DNA of 64,000 bases from Mycolicibacterium sp. CBMA 226 (GCF_009729075.1 NZ_VTGY01000001.1:124001-188000); one strand, 5' to 3'; counted from the first letter of the stretch, positions 34,564-44,363 are shown. Numbers and translations are program-made. The notes: generated from the letters alone by a model not told the origin.

Positions 34564-34944
34564 GCTGAACCGCGAAAGCACGCCACTCTTAACAGGAAAT
34601 AAACGTTGCTGTGACCGCGGGGTCGGCCTGAGGTGTTCAAAATAGCGTTACGCCGATTGGCTTGGACGTCGACGTAGTAGTCCTGCGCGCCTATCGCTTG
34701 CCCGGTGTCGTCCATCAGATGATCGCTGACGACGACCACCCAGTGGATGCGCCCAGCCGCGTCGATGATGCGGTGCCGGCTGCTGATTGGCTATGTGGGT
34801 TGACCGAGATCACATTTGTCGGATATCGAGCCAGGCCCCACAAGGGGCCTGTGCCTGTTCAGCGCGCTGTTTCGAGCCCGGATGTGACTCGGAGCCGGGC
34901 CGGGCGGTGGTTTCAACGACGCGCAAAACGAGCATGGCAAGGTC
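34564..34944. other. Intergenic region with a strong hairpin
   Basis: This 381-base gap has no supported gene; short frames on both strands lack ribosome-binding sites and family resemblance. It contains the hairpin at 34832-34851 and presumably the promoter of the CsbD-like gene. No sigma-factor consensus was identified with confidence. Confidence 0.5.
34832..34851. terminator. Stable hairpin, possible terminator or leader structure
   Basis: CAGGCCCC-ACAA-GGGGCCTG forms an 8-bp GC-rich stem with a tetraloop. It lies 269 bases after the LuxR gene and 94 bases before the CsbD-like gene. No U-tract follows, so termination is only one possibility. Confidence 0.4.
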
Positions 34945-35502
34945 ATGGGTCAACATGAGAAAGCTGACGAGGCACGCAAAGGCCTGATCGATTCGGTCAA
35001 GGGCAAGGCGAAGGAGATCGCCGGCGCCGTGACCGGCAACGATTCATTGACTGCCGAAGGGCAGCTGGAACAGGCCGAGGCGCGGGCTCGCAAGGAAGCC
35101 AACGCGATCGAGGCCGTTGCGGACGCCGAAGCCCAGTCCGCCAGCGATCTGTTGTCGCAGGCACACCACCAGGCAGCCGGCGCTCGGGGTGTGGTGCGCT
35201 CCAGCGCCGACGTCGCGAAGGAGGCTGCGCAGAAGCAGCAGGTGGCTGACGTCCAACAGACGGCGCAGGCAGCGCGCCACCGGGCGGCCGAGGAGCAAGT
35301 CCGCGCCGCTGTCGAGGAACAGCGCGCGGAACGCCAGGCGGAGATCAGGGAAACGGTCGACACCGCGGAGGCGGGCAGGGAGGCGGCCGAGGCGCTTGCC
35401 GAACATCGCTCCGCTATGGGCGAGGCGGCCGCGGAGCAAGCCGAAGCACGGCGCCTCCGTGAACGCGTCGAGACCCTCACTCAGCAAACCGACCTTCCCT
35501 GA
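34945..35502 (+). CDS. CsbD-like protein with long coiled-coil extension
   Basis: The first 55 or so of the 185 residues resemble the CsbD stress-protein family (KGKAKEIAGAVTGNDSLTAEGQ). The rest is a charged Ala/Glu/Gln/Arg-rich coiled coil with no further domain. CsbD proteins are small, abundant general-stress proteins of unclear biochemical role. The ATG at 34945 follows GGCAAGG. A second coiled-coil gene follows 26 bases later, so the two are probably co-expressed and may interact (inference). Confidence 0.72.
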   Translation: MGQHEKADEARKGLIDSVKGKAKEIAGAVTGNDSLTAEGQLEQAEARARKEANAIEAVADAEAQSASDLLSQAHHQAAGARGVVRSSADVAKEAAQKQQVADVQQTAQAARHRAAEEQVRAAVEEQRAERQAEIRETVDTAEAGREAAEALAEHRSAMGEAAAEQAEARRLRERVETLTQQTDLP

Positions 35503-35528
35503 GAGATGTTGAAAAACAAGGAGTTATC

Positions 35529-36197
35529 GTGAGCATCATTGAATTGCCGTTGCAGGTCTTGCGTGCGCAATACCGTCTGGCCCGGTTTCCGTTGCAGTTC
35601 ATCGAGGAACGGTGGATCGCTCGTCTGGACGCTGAAGCGCCTGCTCGCCTGATCTTTGAGCGGTCGTTTGGCGCGCTGGACGCGGCGGTGGGCGGAGCGT
35701 TGGGCGATTCCGCGTTGCGCAAGCGCGGCGCGGTTTTGGCCCGGCGAAGCGAAGTTCGTGGCCAGGCCGCGGTGCGGAGCATGGCGGCAGCCAAACGGCG
35801 TAAACAGGCCGGCACTCAACTGGAGGAGTCGCTGGAGGACGTGGCCAACGACCGCGACGAGGCCATCGCCGCCAAGCAGGATGCGGTGGTGGATGCGCGT
35901 GAGCGCGCGCAGCAGCGTAAGCGGCAAGCGACAGAAGAAGCTGACAAGCGCATTGCCGAGGCGGCCAAGGACAGCCGGACCGAGACCGACCGCAAGCGCG
36001 AAGCCGTCGATTCCGCCGAACGGCAACGGCTGCAACGGATCAACAGGGCCGAAGAGAAGGCGGCGGCCGCGGCCAAGGCCGCGCTCGACGACGCGCGAGA
36101 CAAGCGTGCCGCCGCGGCAGCCAAACGCGAGCAGGCTGAGCAGGTTGAGGCACTCGCCGAGGTCGAGAAGCAGAACCGGCGAGCGGGCAGGGTCTGA
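35529..36197 (+). CDS. Conserved coiled-coil protein of unknown function
   Basis: The 222-residue protein begins with a short ordered, hydrophobic N-terminus (IIELPLQVLRAQYRLARFPL, residues 3-22). From about residue 65 onward it is an uninterrupted charged coiled coil rich in Ala, Arg, Lys and Glu. No signal peptide or enzyme motif is present. The GTG at 35529 has GGAG upstream. It sits directly after the CsbD-like gene and before an SRPBCC protein; the role is not known. The amphipathic N-terminus could touch the membrane. Confidence 0.7.
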   Translation: MSIIELPLQVLRAQYRLARFPLQFIEERWIARLDAEAPARLIFERSFGALDAAVGGALGDSALRKRGAVLARRSEVRGQAAVRSMAAAKRRKQAGTQLEESLEDVANDRDEAIAAKQDAVVDARERAQQRKRQATEEADKRIAEAAKDSRTETDRKREAVDSAERQRLQRINRAEEKAAAAAKAALDDARDKRAAAAAKREQAEQVEALAEVEKQNRRAGRV

Positions 36198-36277
36198 TTC
36201 CCTATTCCCGAAGTCGGGGTAGGTCAGGCTGAGACATCCTGTGTCGCTTCGGTGAAGGGCTTTGAAAGGAAATAGCC

Positions 36278-36766
36278 TTGGCTCGCAACGTACTTGACGG
36301 CGCCCTGACCGCTCGACGGGACAGCACCGCGACCCGCCAAGAGGTGTGGGACATCATCGCCGACGGCTGGACCTACTCCCAGTGGGTGGTGGGTAACAGC
36401 CGGATGCGTGCCGTCGACGCCGACTGGCCGGCCGTCGGAAGCCGGATACAGCACTCGATCGGGGTGTGGCCGTTCCTCATCAACGACGTGACCGACGTGC
36501 TCGCGTGCCGCCCGCAGGAGGAACTCGTGCTTCTGGCCAATACGAGACCCCTCGGCAGGGCGCGTATCTCCCTGCGGTTGTCCGATACACCCGACGGCGG
36601 CTGTCGCATCGAGATGGCAGAGGTGTTGGTCGGCGCACCGCTGGGTTGGCTGCCGAACCTCCTGACATCGGCTGCCGTCACTCCACGCAACCGGGAATGC
36701 ACCTTGCGGCTGTCCGCAATCGCCGAACGCCGAACCACAACCGATAGTCAGGCTGCGCATGGCTAG
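36278..36766 (+). CDS. SRPBCC (polyketide cyclase/START-like) protein
   Basis: A 162-residue single domain of the SRPBCC type: the N-terminal ATRQEVWDIIADGWTYSQW helix, then SRMRAVDADWPAVGSRIQHSIG, and a long C-terminal helix region after CRIEMAE. These folds bind hydrophobic ligands; no enzymatic residue is clear. The start is a TTG at 36278 preceded by GAAAGGAAA. It follows the coiled-coil gene by 80 bases. The ligand is unknown. Confidence 0.75.
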   Translation: MARNVLDGALTARRDSTATRQEVWDIIADGWTYSQWVVGNSRMRAVDADWPAVGSRIQHSIGVWPFLINDVTDVLACRPQEELVLLANTRPLGRARISLRLSDTPDGGCRIEMAEVLVGAPLGWLPNLLTSAAVTPRNRECTLRLSAIAERRTTTDSQAAHG

Positions 36767-36902
36767 CGGCGGCAGGGAGGCCGTCGCCGGCTCATGCAAC
36801 TCCTGACGCAGCGGCTGGTGGGGTGACGACACTGCGAAGGCCCCGCGCAACCCGCCCCGGTGTGTTAGCTTCCGCTCATCCACGCGCGCGCAGGGGGTGT
36901 TT

Positions 36903-38639
36903 ATGGCAACGGTGGCGGACCACCTTATTTCTGCACTGAAAATCAGTGGTGTACAAAGAATTTACGGTCTGCCCGGCGACAGTCTGAACGGATTCACCGA
37001 TGCGATCCGGAGAGCGGGTGACATCGCGTGGGAACACGTCCGGCACGAGGAGTCGGCGGCGTTCGCGGCGGCTGCTGATGCGGCGCTGACCGGTCAGCTG
37101 GCGGTATGCGCCGGCAGCTGCGGTCCCGGCAATCTGCACCTGATCAACGGCTTGTTCGACGCCCAGCGCAGCCGGGTCCCCGTGCTCGCCATCGCCGCGC
37201 ACATCCCGGCCGCCGAGATCGGCTCGCAGTACTTCCAGGAGACCAATCCCACTGCGCTGTTCCGCGACTGCAGTGTGTACTGCGAGATGGTCAGCGCCGC
37301 CGAGAACGCACCGCGGATCTTCGAGATGGCGATGCGCGCCGCGGTGGAGGAGAACGGGGTCGCGGTGGTCGTCGTTCCCGGTGAGATCTTCCTGCACCGC
37401 GCGGAGCTGTCGCAGTGGCAGACCCGGGCGATCACCGCCACTCGGTCAGTGCTGCGCCCCGACGACGAATCGCTGCGCCGGGCCGCGGCCATCCTCAACG
37501 GCGCCGAGGCCGTCACGATCCTCGGCGGTGCGGGTGCCGCCGGCTGTCACGACGAGCTGATCACGCTGGCCGCGACGCTCAACGCGCCGATCGTCCACGC
37601 ATTGCGCGGCAAGGAATTCATCGAGTACGACAACCCGTACGACGTCGGCTTGACCGGGCTGCTGGGCTTCCCGTCCGGCTACAAGGCGATCAAGGAAGCC
37701 GAAGTCCTGTTGATGCTCGGCACCGACTTCCCGTACCGCCAGTTCTACCCGGATCACGCCATCGTCATCCAGGTCGATGTGCGCGGGCGCAACCTGGGTC
37801 GTCGCACACCGGTGGACGTCCCGCTGCTGGGTACGGTCAAAGATACGGTGGCCGCACTGACTCCGCTGCTGCGGCCCAAAACCGAGCGGGCACATCTGGA
37901 TCGGGCCCTGCGGCACTACCGCCGTACCCGTCAGTCCCTGGACTCGCTGGCGGTCAACGACCGCGACCGTACCCCGATCCGGCCGGAATACGTTGCCGGA
38001 CTGGCAGATCGGCTGGCAGCTGACGACGCGGTGTTCACCGTCGACGTCGGGTCTCCGGTGGTGTGGGCGGCCCGCTATCTGACGATGAACGGCCGGCGCC
38101 GCATGATCGGCTCGTTCAACCACGGCACCATGGCGTGCGCCCTGCCGCTCGCCATCGGCGCCCAGACGGCCTTCCGCGGCCGGCAGATCGTGGCGTTCGC
38201 CGGTGACGGCGGCCTGGCGATGCTGTTTGGTGAACTCATCACGCTGATCCAGAATCGATTGCCGGTGAAGGTGATCGTCTTCAACAACTCGTCGCTGAAT
38301 TTTGTCGAGTTGGAGATGAAAGCCGCCGGCATCGTCAACTTCGGCACAGAACTGGTCAATCCCGATTTCGGCGCGGTGGCCCAGGCCATGGGCATCTTCG
38401 GACGCCGGGTGGAGAATCCTGGTGACCTCGAACAGGCACTCGCCGAAGCGTTCGCGCATCCAGGGCCGGCAGTGGTCGACGTCCATACCGCCCGTCAGGA
38501 GCTGTCTATCCCACCGACCATCACCGCGGAACAGGCAAAGGGGTTCTCGCTCTTCGCTATTCGGACCATCCTGGCCGGACGTGGTGAGGAGCTGCTTGAC
38601 TTGATCACCACGAATGTGGCGCGCCGGATCCTGGACTGA
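36903..38639 (+). CDS. poxB: ThDP-dependent enzyme, pyruvate oxidase/dehydrogenase type
   Basis: This 578-residue enzyme has the three-domain layout of the acetolactate synthase/pyruvate oxidase family. The N-terminal Pyr domain (GVQRIYGLPGDSLNGF; catalytic Glu in RHEESAAFAAAADA) is followed by a central FAD/nucleotide-type domain and the C-terminal ThDP/metal motif GDGGLAMLFGELITL...NN. The PoxB group decarboxylates pyruvate to acetate (quinone-linked) or to acetyl phosphate. No membrane-binding C-terminal helix is obvious, so the electron acceptor is unsure. Other ThDP decarboxylases remain possible. It converges on the histidine kinase gene with a 6-base gap. Confidence 0.82.
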   Translation: MATVADHLISALKISGVQRIYGLPGDSLNGFTDAIRRAGDIAWEHVRHEESAAFAAAADAALTGQLAVCAGSCGPGNLHLINGLFDAQRSRVPVLAIAAHIPAAEIGSQYFQETNPTALFRDCSVYCEMVSAAENAPRIFEMAMRAAVEENGVAVVVVPGEIFLHRAELSQWQTRAITATRSVLRPDDESLRRAAAILNGAEAVTILGGAGAAGCHDELITLAATLNAPIVHALRGKEFIEYDNPYDVGLTGLLGFPSGYKAIKEAEVLLMLGTDFPYRQFYPDHAIVIQVDVRGRNLGRRTPVDVPLLGTVKDTVAALTPLLRPKTERAHLDRALRHYRRTRQSLDSLAVNDRDRTPIRPEYVAGLADRLAADDAVFTVDVGSPVVWAARYLTMNGRRRMIGSFNHGTMACALPLAIGAQTAFRGRQIVAFAGDGGLAMLFGELITLIQNRLPVKVIVFNNSSLNFVELEMKAAGIVNFGTELVNPDFGAVAQAMGIFGRRVENPGDLEQALAEAFAHPGPAVVDVHTARQELSIPPTITAEQAKGFSLFAIRTILAGRGEELLDLITTNVARRILD

Positions 38640-38645
38640 GAGCGC

Positions 38646-39770
38646 TCAGAGTTGTGCCGCTGCGCGGCTGGGTAATTCGACGGTGAAGGTCGCGCCCGTA
38701 CCGACGCCGGCGCTGGCCGCAATGATGCGACCGTGGTGGGCGTCGACCAGCGCCTTGGCGATCGCCAGCCCGATGCCCGACCCGCCGTGCGCCCGATCGC
38801 GCGCGGAGTCGGCCCGGTAGAACCGCTCGAACAGCCGGGGCAGATGCTCGGCGGCGATGCCGTCGCCGTCATCGGACACCTCGATCCGTACCGACCCGCC
38901 GACCACAGTCGCCGTCACCCGCACCGTGCCGCCCGGCTCGGTATGCCGCAACGCGTTGGTCAGCAGATTGGCCAGCACCTGGTCGAGGCGTTGTGGGTCG
39001 GCCCAGAGGTCTGGCAGTCCGGGAGCGATATCAGATGTCAGCACAACGCCTTTCGCGCGGTACGGCGCGGCGAATGCGTCGACCGCCGCCGCGATCACCG
39101 TCGCGGGTGCCACGGACTGCGTATCCACGAGCGCCATGTCGCGTTCGGCATCAGAGAGCGCCCGCACGTCGGAGCTGAGCCGCGCGAGTCGCCGGGTCTG
39201 GTCGCGCAGGACGCCGATCGTGGTCGCGTCGAGGGGATGGATGCCGTCTTCGATCGACTCCAGATACGCGTCGATGACGGAGACAGGTGTGCGGAGTTCA
39301 TGAGCCAGGTCGGCCAGGAGCTGGCGACGAGTCGCCTCAACCGAGCCGAGCTGCTCGGCCATCGTGTTGAAAGCGTCTGCAATGGCGTCGAATTCGGTGC
39401 CCAGATGGGGTGGCGATACTCGGATGTCGTAGTTGCCGTCGGCCACCGCGGTCGCGGCGGCCGCGAGCTCAGCAGTCGAGCGGTGCATACGTCGGCTCAG
39501 ATACCAGCTCAGCGCCAGGGCCGTGGTCGCGGCCACGGCGAGTGACATGCCCACCGAGACGGCCGTCGCCTGCCGGAACACGTGCTCGTACGGGTGCGGC
39601 CCGGTGCGTCCGGGAATCAGCACGTCCTGCATCACCTGCCGGAACATCGGCGGGCCGATGATCAGGGCGACGGTGGTCGTGGTGACGATGGCCGCCACGA
39701 CGACCACCGCGTTGGTGACCAGCAGGCGACTTCGAATCCCGTGCTTGCTGCGCGGATGTGTCTGGGTCAT
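38646..39770 (-). CDS. Sensor histidine kinase
   Basis: The 374-residue kinase has two membrane helices (about 18-40 and 68-92) flanking a short external loop, a HAMP linker (about 93-145), and a HisKA domain with phosphoacceptor His157 in LAHELRTP. The ATPase domain carries NLLTNALRHT, SDDGDGI and GGSGIGLAI boxes. The start overlaps the response regulator stop by one base (TGATG), so they are co-translated. The small sensor loop gives no hint of the signal. A longer frame running to 40277 is antisense or out of phase with the regulator and is not real. Confidence 0.92.
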   Translation of the reverse strand: MTQTHPRSKHGIRSRLLVTNAVVVVAAIVTTTTVALIIGPPMFRQVMQDVLIPGRTGPHPYEHVFRQATAVSVGMSLAVAATTALALSWYLSRRMHRSTAELAAAATAVADGNYDIRVSPPHLGTEFDAIADAFNTMAEQLGSVEATRRQLLADLAHELRTPVSVIDAYLESIEDGIHPLDATTIGVLRDQTRRLARLSSDVRALSDAERDMALVDTQSVAPATVIAAAVDAFAAPYRAKGVVLTSDIAPGLPDLWADPQRLDQVLANLLTNALRHTEPGGTVRVTATVVGGSVRIEVSDDGDGIAAEHLPRLFERFYRADSARDRAHGGSGIGLAIAKALVDAHHGRIIAASAGVGTGATFTVELPSRAAAQL

Positions 39771-40498
39771 CAGCCTTCTCCCATCCGGTATCCGACGCCC
39801 CGCACCGTCGTGACATATCTCGGTTCGCTGGAGTTGTCGCCGAGCTTGCGCCGCAGATGGCCAACATGGACGTCGACGACGTTGTCGTTGCCGAACCAGG
39901 ACTCGCCCCATACGGCTTCCAACAGCTGGTGCCGGGTCCACACCTGACGCGGACGCGACGACAGCGCCGCGAGCACATCGAATTCGGTACGCGTCAGCAT
40001 GATCGGCGCCCCGCCCAGCAGGGTCTGGCGACTGTCGGTGTCGATGTGCAGGTCGCCGAAAATCCGCGGCGGTGTTCCGGTCGCCGCGGCGGGATCGGCC
40101 GCACGCCGGGGGCGGCGCAACATGGCGCGGATCCGGGCTACCAGCTCGCGGGGGCTGAACGGCTTGGTGACGTAGTCGTCCGCGCCGACCGACAGTCCGA
40201 CGATGGTGTCGATCTCGGTGTCGCGGGCGGTGAGCATGACGACGTACGCGTCGGAGAACACGCGCAGCTGACGGCACACCTCGATGCCGTCGAGCCCGGG
40301 CAGGCCGATGTCGAGGATCACCACATCGGGGTCGAGCTCCCGTGCCGCGACCAGGGCCGACGGGCCGTCCGCCGCGACGCGGACCTCGAACTGTTCCCGC
40401 TTGAGGTAGCTGGCCACCACGTCGGCCAGCGCCGTTTCGTCGTCGACAACCAGCGCGCGCAGCGTGGGGTCAGTGCCGTTCACCTGCTCATAGTGCAC
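39770..40498 (-). CDS. OmpR/PhoB-type response regulator
   Basis: This 242-residue regulator has a receiver domain (acidic pair DD19-20, phosphoacceptor D63 in VVILDIGLPG, Lys in VTKPFSP) and a winged-helix DNA-binding domain (GGAPIMLTRTEFDVLAAL, then VDVHVGHLRRKLG and VRGVGYRMG). It is cognate to the kinase at 38646-39770. It diverges from the small secreted protein at 40637. The intergenic DNA carries two direct copies of CCAGATGAC (40502-40510 and 40519-40527), which could be binding sites. Confidence 0.92.
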   Translation of the reverse strand: MHYEQVNGTDPTLRALVVDDETALADVVASYLKREQFEVRVAADGPSALVAARELDPDVVILDIGLPGLDGIEVCRQLRVFSDAYVVMLTARDTEIDTIVGLSVGADDYVTKPFSPRELVARIRAMLRRPRRAADPAAATGTPPRIFGDLHIDTDSRQTLLGGAPIMLTRTEFDVLAALSSRPRQVWTRHQLLEAVWGESWFGNDNVVDVHVGHLRRKLGDNSSEPRYVTTVRGVGYRMGEG

Positions 40499-40636
40499 CC
40501 GCCAGATGACGAGGTCGACCAGATGACCTGGTCAGCGCCGGGTTCTTTAACGAATCTTCATCGTTCCTCCGGGGAACCCTTGTCGGCCGATTCGAGGCTG
40601 GAAGCCGTCAGAAACCCACCGTGAAGGGACATTGAA

Positions 40637-40936
40637 ATGACCACCAAGATCGCGTTCTTCTCCACCTGCGCTGCCGCCCTGGCCGCTGCCACGCTGATGT
40701 CCGCCGGCCCGGCACAGGCCGCGAGCGTGTCGGGAAACAACGGCGCCGACGTCGTCTCCACGCTGCGCAGCGAGGGTTACAACGTGCAGGTCGACGGTGC
40801 GCCCAGCGCCCCGTTGTCAGCCTGCACGGTGACCGATGTGCACGGACTGCCCAATCCTGCCGACCCGGCGATGCGCGCCGATTCGCGCACGGTCAACAAC
40901 GTCTACGTCGACGTGACCTGCGCATCGGACTCCTGA
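40637..40936 (+). CDS. Small secreted protein with two conserved cysteines (paralog)
   Basis: A 99-residue exported protein with a signal peptide (cleavage after AQA, about residue 30) and a mature part of about 70 residues with ACTV and YVDVTC cysteine motifs. These match the ECTV and YVDLMC motifs in the protein at 670-1017, so they are likely paralogs. The ribosome-binding site is AAGGGA. It is adjacent and divergent to a two-component system, which may control it. Function unknown. Confidence 0.82.
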   Translation: MTTKIAFFSTCAAALAAATLMSAGPAQAASVSGNNGADVVSTLRSEGYNVQVDGAPSAPLSACTVTDVHGLPNPADPAMRADSRTVNNVYVDVTCASDS

Positions 40937-40982
40937 GGGGCCCGCAGCGTGCGGACCGGCAGCGGCATGGTTATGTGAGGGT

Positions 40983-42218
40983 GTGACCGAAGCCCAGTCG
41001 CTGCCGCTGGCCGGGATCACCGTCGTTGCGATGGAGCAGGCGGTGTCCGCGCCGATGTGCACGCGCGTGCTGGCCGACTTCGGGGCCCGGGTGATCAAGG
41101 TCGAGAATCCCCGGGGCGGTGACTTCGCCCGTGATTACGACGACGTGGTCCTCGGCCAGGCAGCGCATTTCGTCTGGGCCAACCGGGGCAAGCAGTCGAT
41201 CACCCTGAATCTCAAGTCCGACAAGGGCATTGCGGTCCTGCACCAATTGCTCGAAGGTGCTGACGCGTTCGTCTCGAATCTGGCGCCCGGCGCGACCGCG
41301 CGATTGGGGTTGTCGCCGGAGGAACTCGGCAAGCGCCACCCTCAGGTGATCCCGGTCGAGATCGACGGTTACGGGCCGGGCGGGCCCCTTTCCCAGAAGC
41401 GGGCGTACGACCTGCTGGTGCAAGCGGAATCGGGGTCGTGCGCGGCCACCGGTTTCCCCGGGATGCCGGCCAAGCCCGGCCCGCCCGTCGCCGATATCTC
41501 TACGGGCCTGTACTCGGCACTGTCCATCATGGCGCTGCTGCTGGGGCGCGCCCGCGGGGTCTCGGTCGGCGCGGCGCCGTCGGTCGCCGTCAGCCTGTTC
41601 GACACGATGACCGACATCATGGGTTACCCGCTGACCTATGCCCAGCATTCCGGGGTGAATCAGCAGCCGCTCGGGATGGCATCGCCGGCCGTGGCGCCGT
41701 ACGGCGCCTTCGCGACGCGGGACGGCCAGACGGTGGTGCTCGGCACGACCAACGACAGGGAATGGCAGCGCCTGGCCCGGGAGATCATCGACCGGCCCGA
41801 CCTCGCCGAGGACTCCCGATTCGCGAGCAATTCGGATCGCTGCGCGCACCGCGACGAGCTCCATGCCGCCATCGGATCCTGGTGCGCGGACCGCGATCTG
41901 GACGACATTCAACGGGTGGCCGACGCCGCCGGAATCGGCAACTCCCGGTACAACCTGCCCGGCGAGGTGATCACGCATCCCCATCTCAAGGCCCGCGATC
42001 GGTGGCGTCACGTCAGTACCCCCAACGGCCCCATCGAGGCGCTGCTGCCGCCACCGGTGATCAGCGGTCTCGAGCTGAACATGGGCGCGATCCCCGGACT
42101 GGGCGAGCACACGGATGTGATACTCGGCGAATTGGGCTACAGCGCAGAAGATATTGCCGGCCTGCGAGCCGACGGTGCCATCGGAGATGTCTACGGAGCA
42201 GGGAGCGGCCATGCGTGA
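40983..42218 (+). CDS. CaiB/BaiF family CoA transferase (family III)
   Basis: The 411-residue protein shows family III CoA-transferase features: VLADFGARVIKVENPRGGD near the N-terminus, FVWANRGKQSITLNL, the catalytic aspartate region PPVADISTGLYS and a C-terminal GEHTDVILGELGYS. It transfers CoA between acids, activating substrates for beta-oxidation or cleavage. The GTG at 40983 is the start. It overlaps the thiolase gene by 8 bases, so the two probably act in the same pathway. Confidence 0.87.
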   Translation: MTEAQSLPLAGITVVAMEQAVSAPMCTRVLADFGARVIKVENPRGGDFARDYDDVVLGQAAHFVWANRGKQSITLNLKSDKGIAVLHQLLEGADAFVSNLAPGATARLGLSPEELGKRHPQVIPVEIDGYGPGGPLSQKRAYDLLVQAESGSCAATGFPGMPAKPGPPVADISTGLYSALSIMALLLGRARGVSVGAAPSVAVSLFDTMTDIMGYPLTYAQHSGVNQQPLGMASPAVAPYGAFATRDGQTVVLGTTNDREWQRLAREIIDRPDLAEDSRFASNSDRCAHRDELHAAIGSWCADRDLDDIQRVADAAGIGNSRYNLPGEVITHPHLKARDRWRHVSTPNGPIEALLPPPVISGLELNMGAIPGLGEHTDVILGELGYSAEDIAGLRADGAIGDVYGAGSGHA

Positions 42219-43359
42219 AGTCGTCATCGTCGAAGCGGTGCGAACCGCCGTCGGTAAGCGCAACGGGGGATTGGCCGGCCAGCATGCCGCCGACCTGTCC
42301 GCGGTGGTGCTGAACGAGCTGATGGAGCGGACCGGAGTGTCGCCCGAACTCGTTGACGACGTGGTGTGGGGCTGCGTCTCGCAGGTCGGCGACCAGTCGA
42401 GCAACATTGCGCGATGGTCGGTACTCGCGGCAGGCTGGCCTGAGTCGATTCCGGGGACGACGGTCAACCGCGCCTGCGGATCGTCGCAGCAGGCAGTGGA
42501 TTTCGCGGTGCAGGCGGTGATGTCGGGTCAGCAGGACATCGTCGTGGCCGGCGGCGTCGAGGTGATGAGCCGGGTGCCTCTCGGTGCGGCCCGCCAGACC
42601 GGAGAGCCGTACGGGCCGAAAGCGCTTGCCCGGTATGACGGTTTCGGTTTCAACCAGGGCATCTCGGCCGAGATGATCGCGCAGAAGTGGGACCTGTCGC
42701 GGGCGCGGCTCGACGAATACTCGGCGCGGTCGCACGAACTTGCCGCGGCCGCACAGGATACGGGTGCGTTCGTCACACAGATCGTGCCGGTGTTCACCGA
42801 CGACGGTGGTGTGGTGCACGAAGATGAGGGCATCCGCCGGGGGACGACCGTCGAGAAGCTGGGCGGCCTCAAGCCGGCTTTCCAGGAGGACGGCGTCATT
42901 CACGCCGGCAACTCGTCCCAGATTTCCGATGGTGCGGCAGCACTTTTGGTGATGACGCTGGAGAACGCGCTGCAGCTCGGGCTCACCCCGCTGGTGCGGT
43001 ACGTCGGCGGCGCGGTCACCGGCGCCGATCCGGTGCTGATGCTGACCGGCCCGATTCCGGCCACCCAGAAGGTGCTGCGCAAGACCGGGGTGAAGATCGA
43101 TGAGATCGGCGTCTTCGAGGTGAACGAGGCTTTCGCCCCGGTGCCGCTGGCCTGGCTGGCTGACACGGGCGCGGACGAGGCCGCGCTGAATCCCTTGGGC
43201 GGCGCTATCGCGCTGGGACATCCGCTCGGTGCTTCTGGTGCGGTGCTGATGACCCGGATGATCAACCACATGCGGGACAACGGCATTCGCTACGGCCTGC
43301 AGACCATGTGCGAGGGCGGCGGCACCGCCAACGCGACGCTGGTCGAGTTGGTCGCTTAG
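42211..43359 (+). CDS. Thiolase (acetyl-CoA C-acyltransferase)
   Basis: The 382-residue thiolase has the nucleophilic Cys89 in NRACGSSQQ (many thiolases have CSSG here), the catalytic His in [15 protein letters not shown] and the second Cys in [10 protein letters not shown]. It cleaves beta-ketoacyl-CoA to acetyl-CoA and a shorter acyl-CoA. The ATG at 42211 starts inside the end of the CoA-transferase gene. Together with that gene it may process acids released by the adjacent meta-cleavage pathway (inference). Confidence 0.9.
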   Translation: MREVVIVEAVRTAVGKRNGGLAGQHAADLSAVVLNELMERTGVSPELVDDVVWGCVSQVGDQSSNIARWSVLAAGWPESIPGTTVNRACGSSQQAVDFAVQAVMSGQQDIVVAGGVEVMSRVPLGAARQTGEPYGPKALARYDGFGFNQGISAEMIAQKWDLSRARLDEYSARSHELAAAAQDTGAFVTQIVPVFTDDGGVVHEDEGIRRGTTVEKLGGLKPAFQEDGVIHAGNSSQISDGAAALLVMTLENALQLGLTPLVRYVGGAVTGADPVLMLTGPIPATQKVLRKTGVKIDEIGVFEVNEAFAPVPLAWLADTGADEAALNPLGGAIALGHPLGASGAVLMTRMINHMRDNGIRYGLQTMCEGGGTANATLVELVA

Positions 43360-44363
43360 GCGATTTCGACGCGGGTGAGGTCCAGCGCGATGTCGACCAG
43401 CATGTCTTCCTGGCCGCCGACGAGCCCGCGCCGCCCGGCTTCCTCCAACAGCGTTCGGGCATCGACGTCGAAACGCGCGGCGGTGATCTCGGCGTGCCGC
43501 AGGAAGCTCGAGTAGACGCCCGCGTAGCCGAGCGTCAGGGTTTCCCGGTCGACCCGGACCGGCCGGTCCTGCAGCGGCCGCACCAGATCGTCCGCGGCGT
43601 CTTGCAGCGCGTGCAGGTCGCAACCGTGTTGCCAACCCAGCTTGGTGGCCGCGGCGATGAACACCTCCAACGGCGCATTGCCGGCTCCCGCCCCCATGCC
43701 GGCAAGCGACGCGTCGACCCGGTTGGCGCCGTGTTCGACGGCGACGATCGAATTGGCCACGCCGAGTGACAGATTCTGGTGCGCGTGGATACCGATTTCT
43801 GTTGCGGTGTTGAGGGTTTGGCGGAGAGCGTCGACGCGGTCCGCGATGTCACGCATCGTCATGGCTCCGCCGGAGTCGACGACGTAGACGCACGTCGCGC
43901 CATAGTCTTCCATGAGTTTCGCCTGCCGGGCGAGGGCTGCCGGCGTGGCGAGATGACTCATCATCAGGAAGCCGACGGGGTCCATCCCGAGCTCGTGGGC
44001 GGCGGTGAGATGACGCGCCGAGAGGTCGGCCTCAGTGCAGTGCGTGCCGACGCGGACGACGGTGACGCCGGCGTGATGGGCGTCGCGTAGCTGTCGCACC
44101 GTGCCGATGCCGGGGAGTATCAGAGTGGCGATGCGTGCGCGGCACACTGCGGAGGCCACGGCGGAGATCCACTCCAGATCGGTGTGCGCGCCGAAGCCGT
44201 AAACGCAGCTGGACCCGCCCAGTCCATCACCGTGCGCGACCTCGATGGAGGTGACGCCCGCGGCGTCTAGCGCGGTCGCGATCGAGACCGCCTGCGCGAC
44301 GCTGTATTGATGGCGCACTGCGTGCATGCCGTCGCGCAGGGTGACGTCGCTGATGTGGATCAT
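43356..44363 (-). CDS. 4-hydroxy-2-oxovalerate aldolase
   Basis: This 335-residue HMGL-like barrel enzyme matches the MhpE/DmpG/HsaF aldolases: [14 protein letters not shown] (substrate/metal site), [24 protein letters not shown] and the metal-binding [15 protein letters not shown]. It splits 4-hydroxy-2-oxo acids to pyruvate plus an aldehyde, normally channelled to an acylating aldehyde dehydrogenase bound to it. Here the upstream overlapping partner is only a fragment-sized dehydrogenase (44360-44815). It ends 3 bases into the thiolase 3' end on the opposite strand. Confidence 0.9.
   Translation of the reverse strand: MIHISDVTLRDGMHAVRHQYSVAQAVSIATALDAAGVTSIEVAHGDGLGGSSCVYGFGAHTDLEWISAVASAVCRARIATLILPGIGTVRQLRDAHHAGVTVVRVGTHCTEADLSARHLTAAHELGMDPVGFLMMSHLATPAALARQAKLMEDYGATCVYVVDSGGAMTMRDIADRVDALRQTLNTATEIGIHAHQNLSLGVANSIVAVEHGANRVDASLAGMGAGAGNAPLEVFIAAATKLGWQHGCDLHALQDAADDLVRPLQDRPVRVDRETLTLGYAGVYSSFLRHAEITAARFDVDARTLLEEAGRRGLVGGQEDMLVDIALDLTRVEIA

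Noticed and set aside
42061..43635. Long minus-strand open frame (524 codons) opposite the thiolase
   Set aside because: It is antisense to a well-conserved thiolase and has arginine/histidine/glycine-rich shadow composition.
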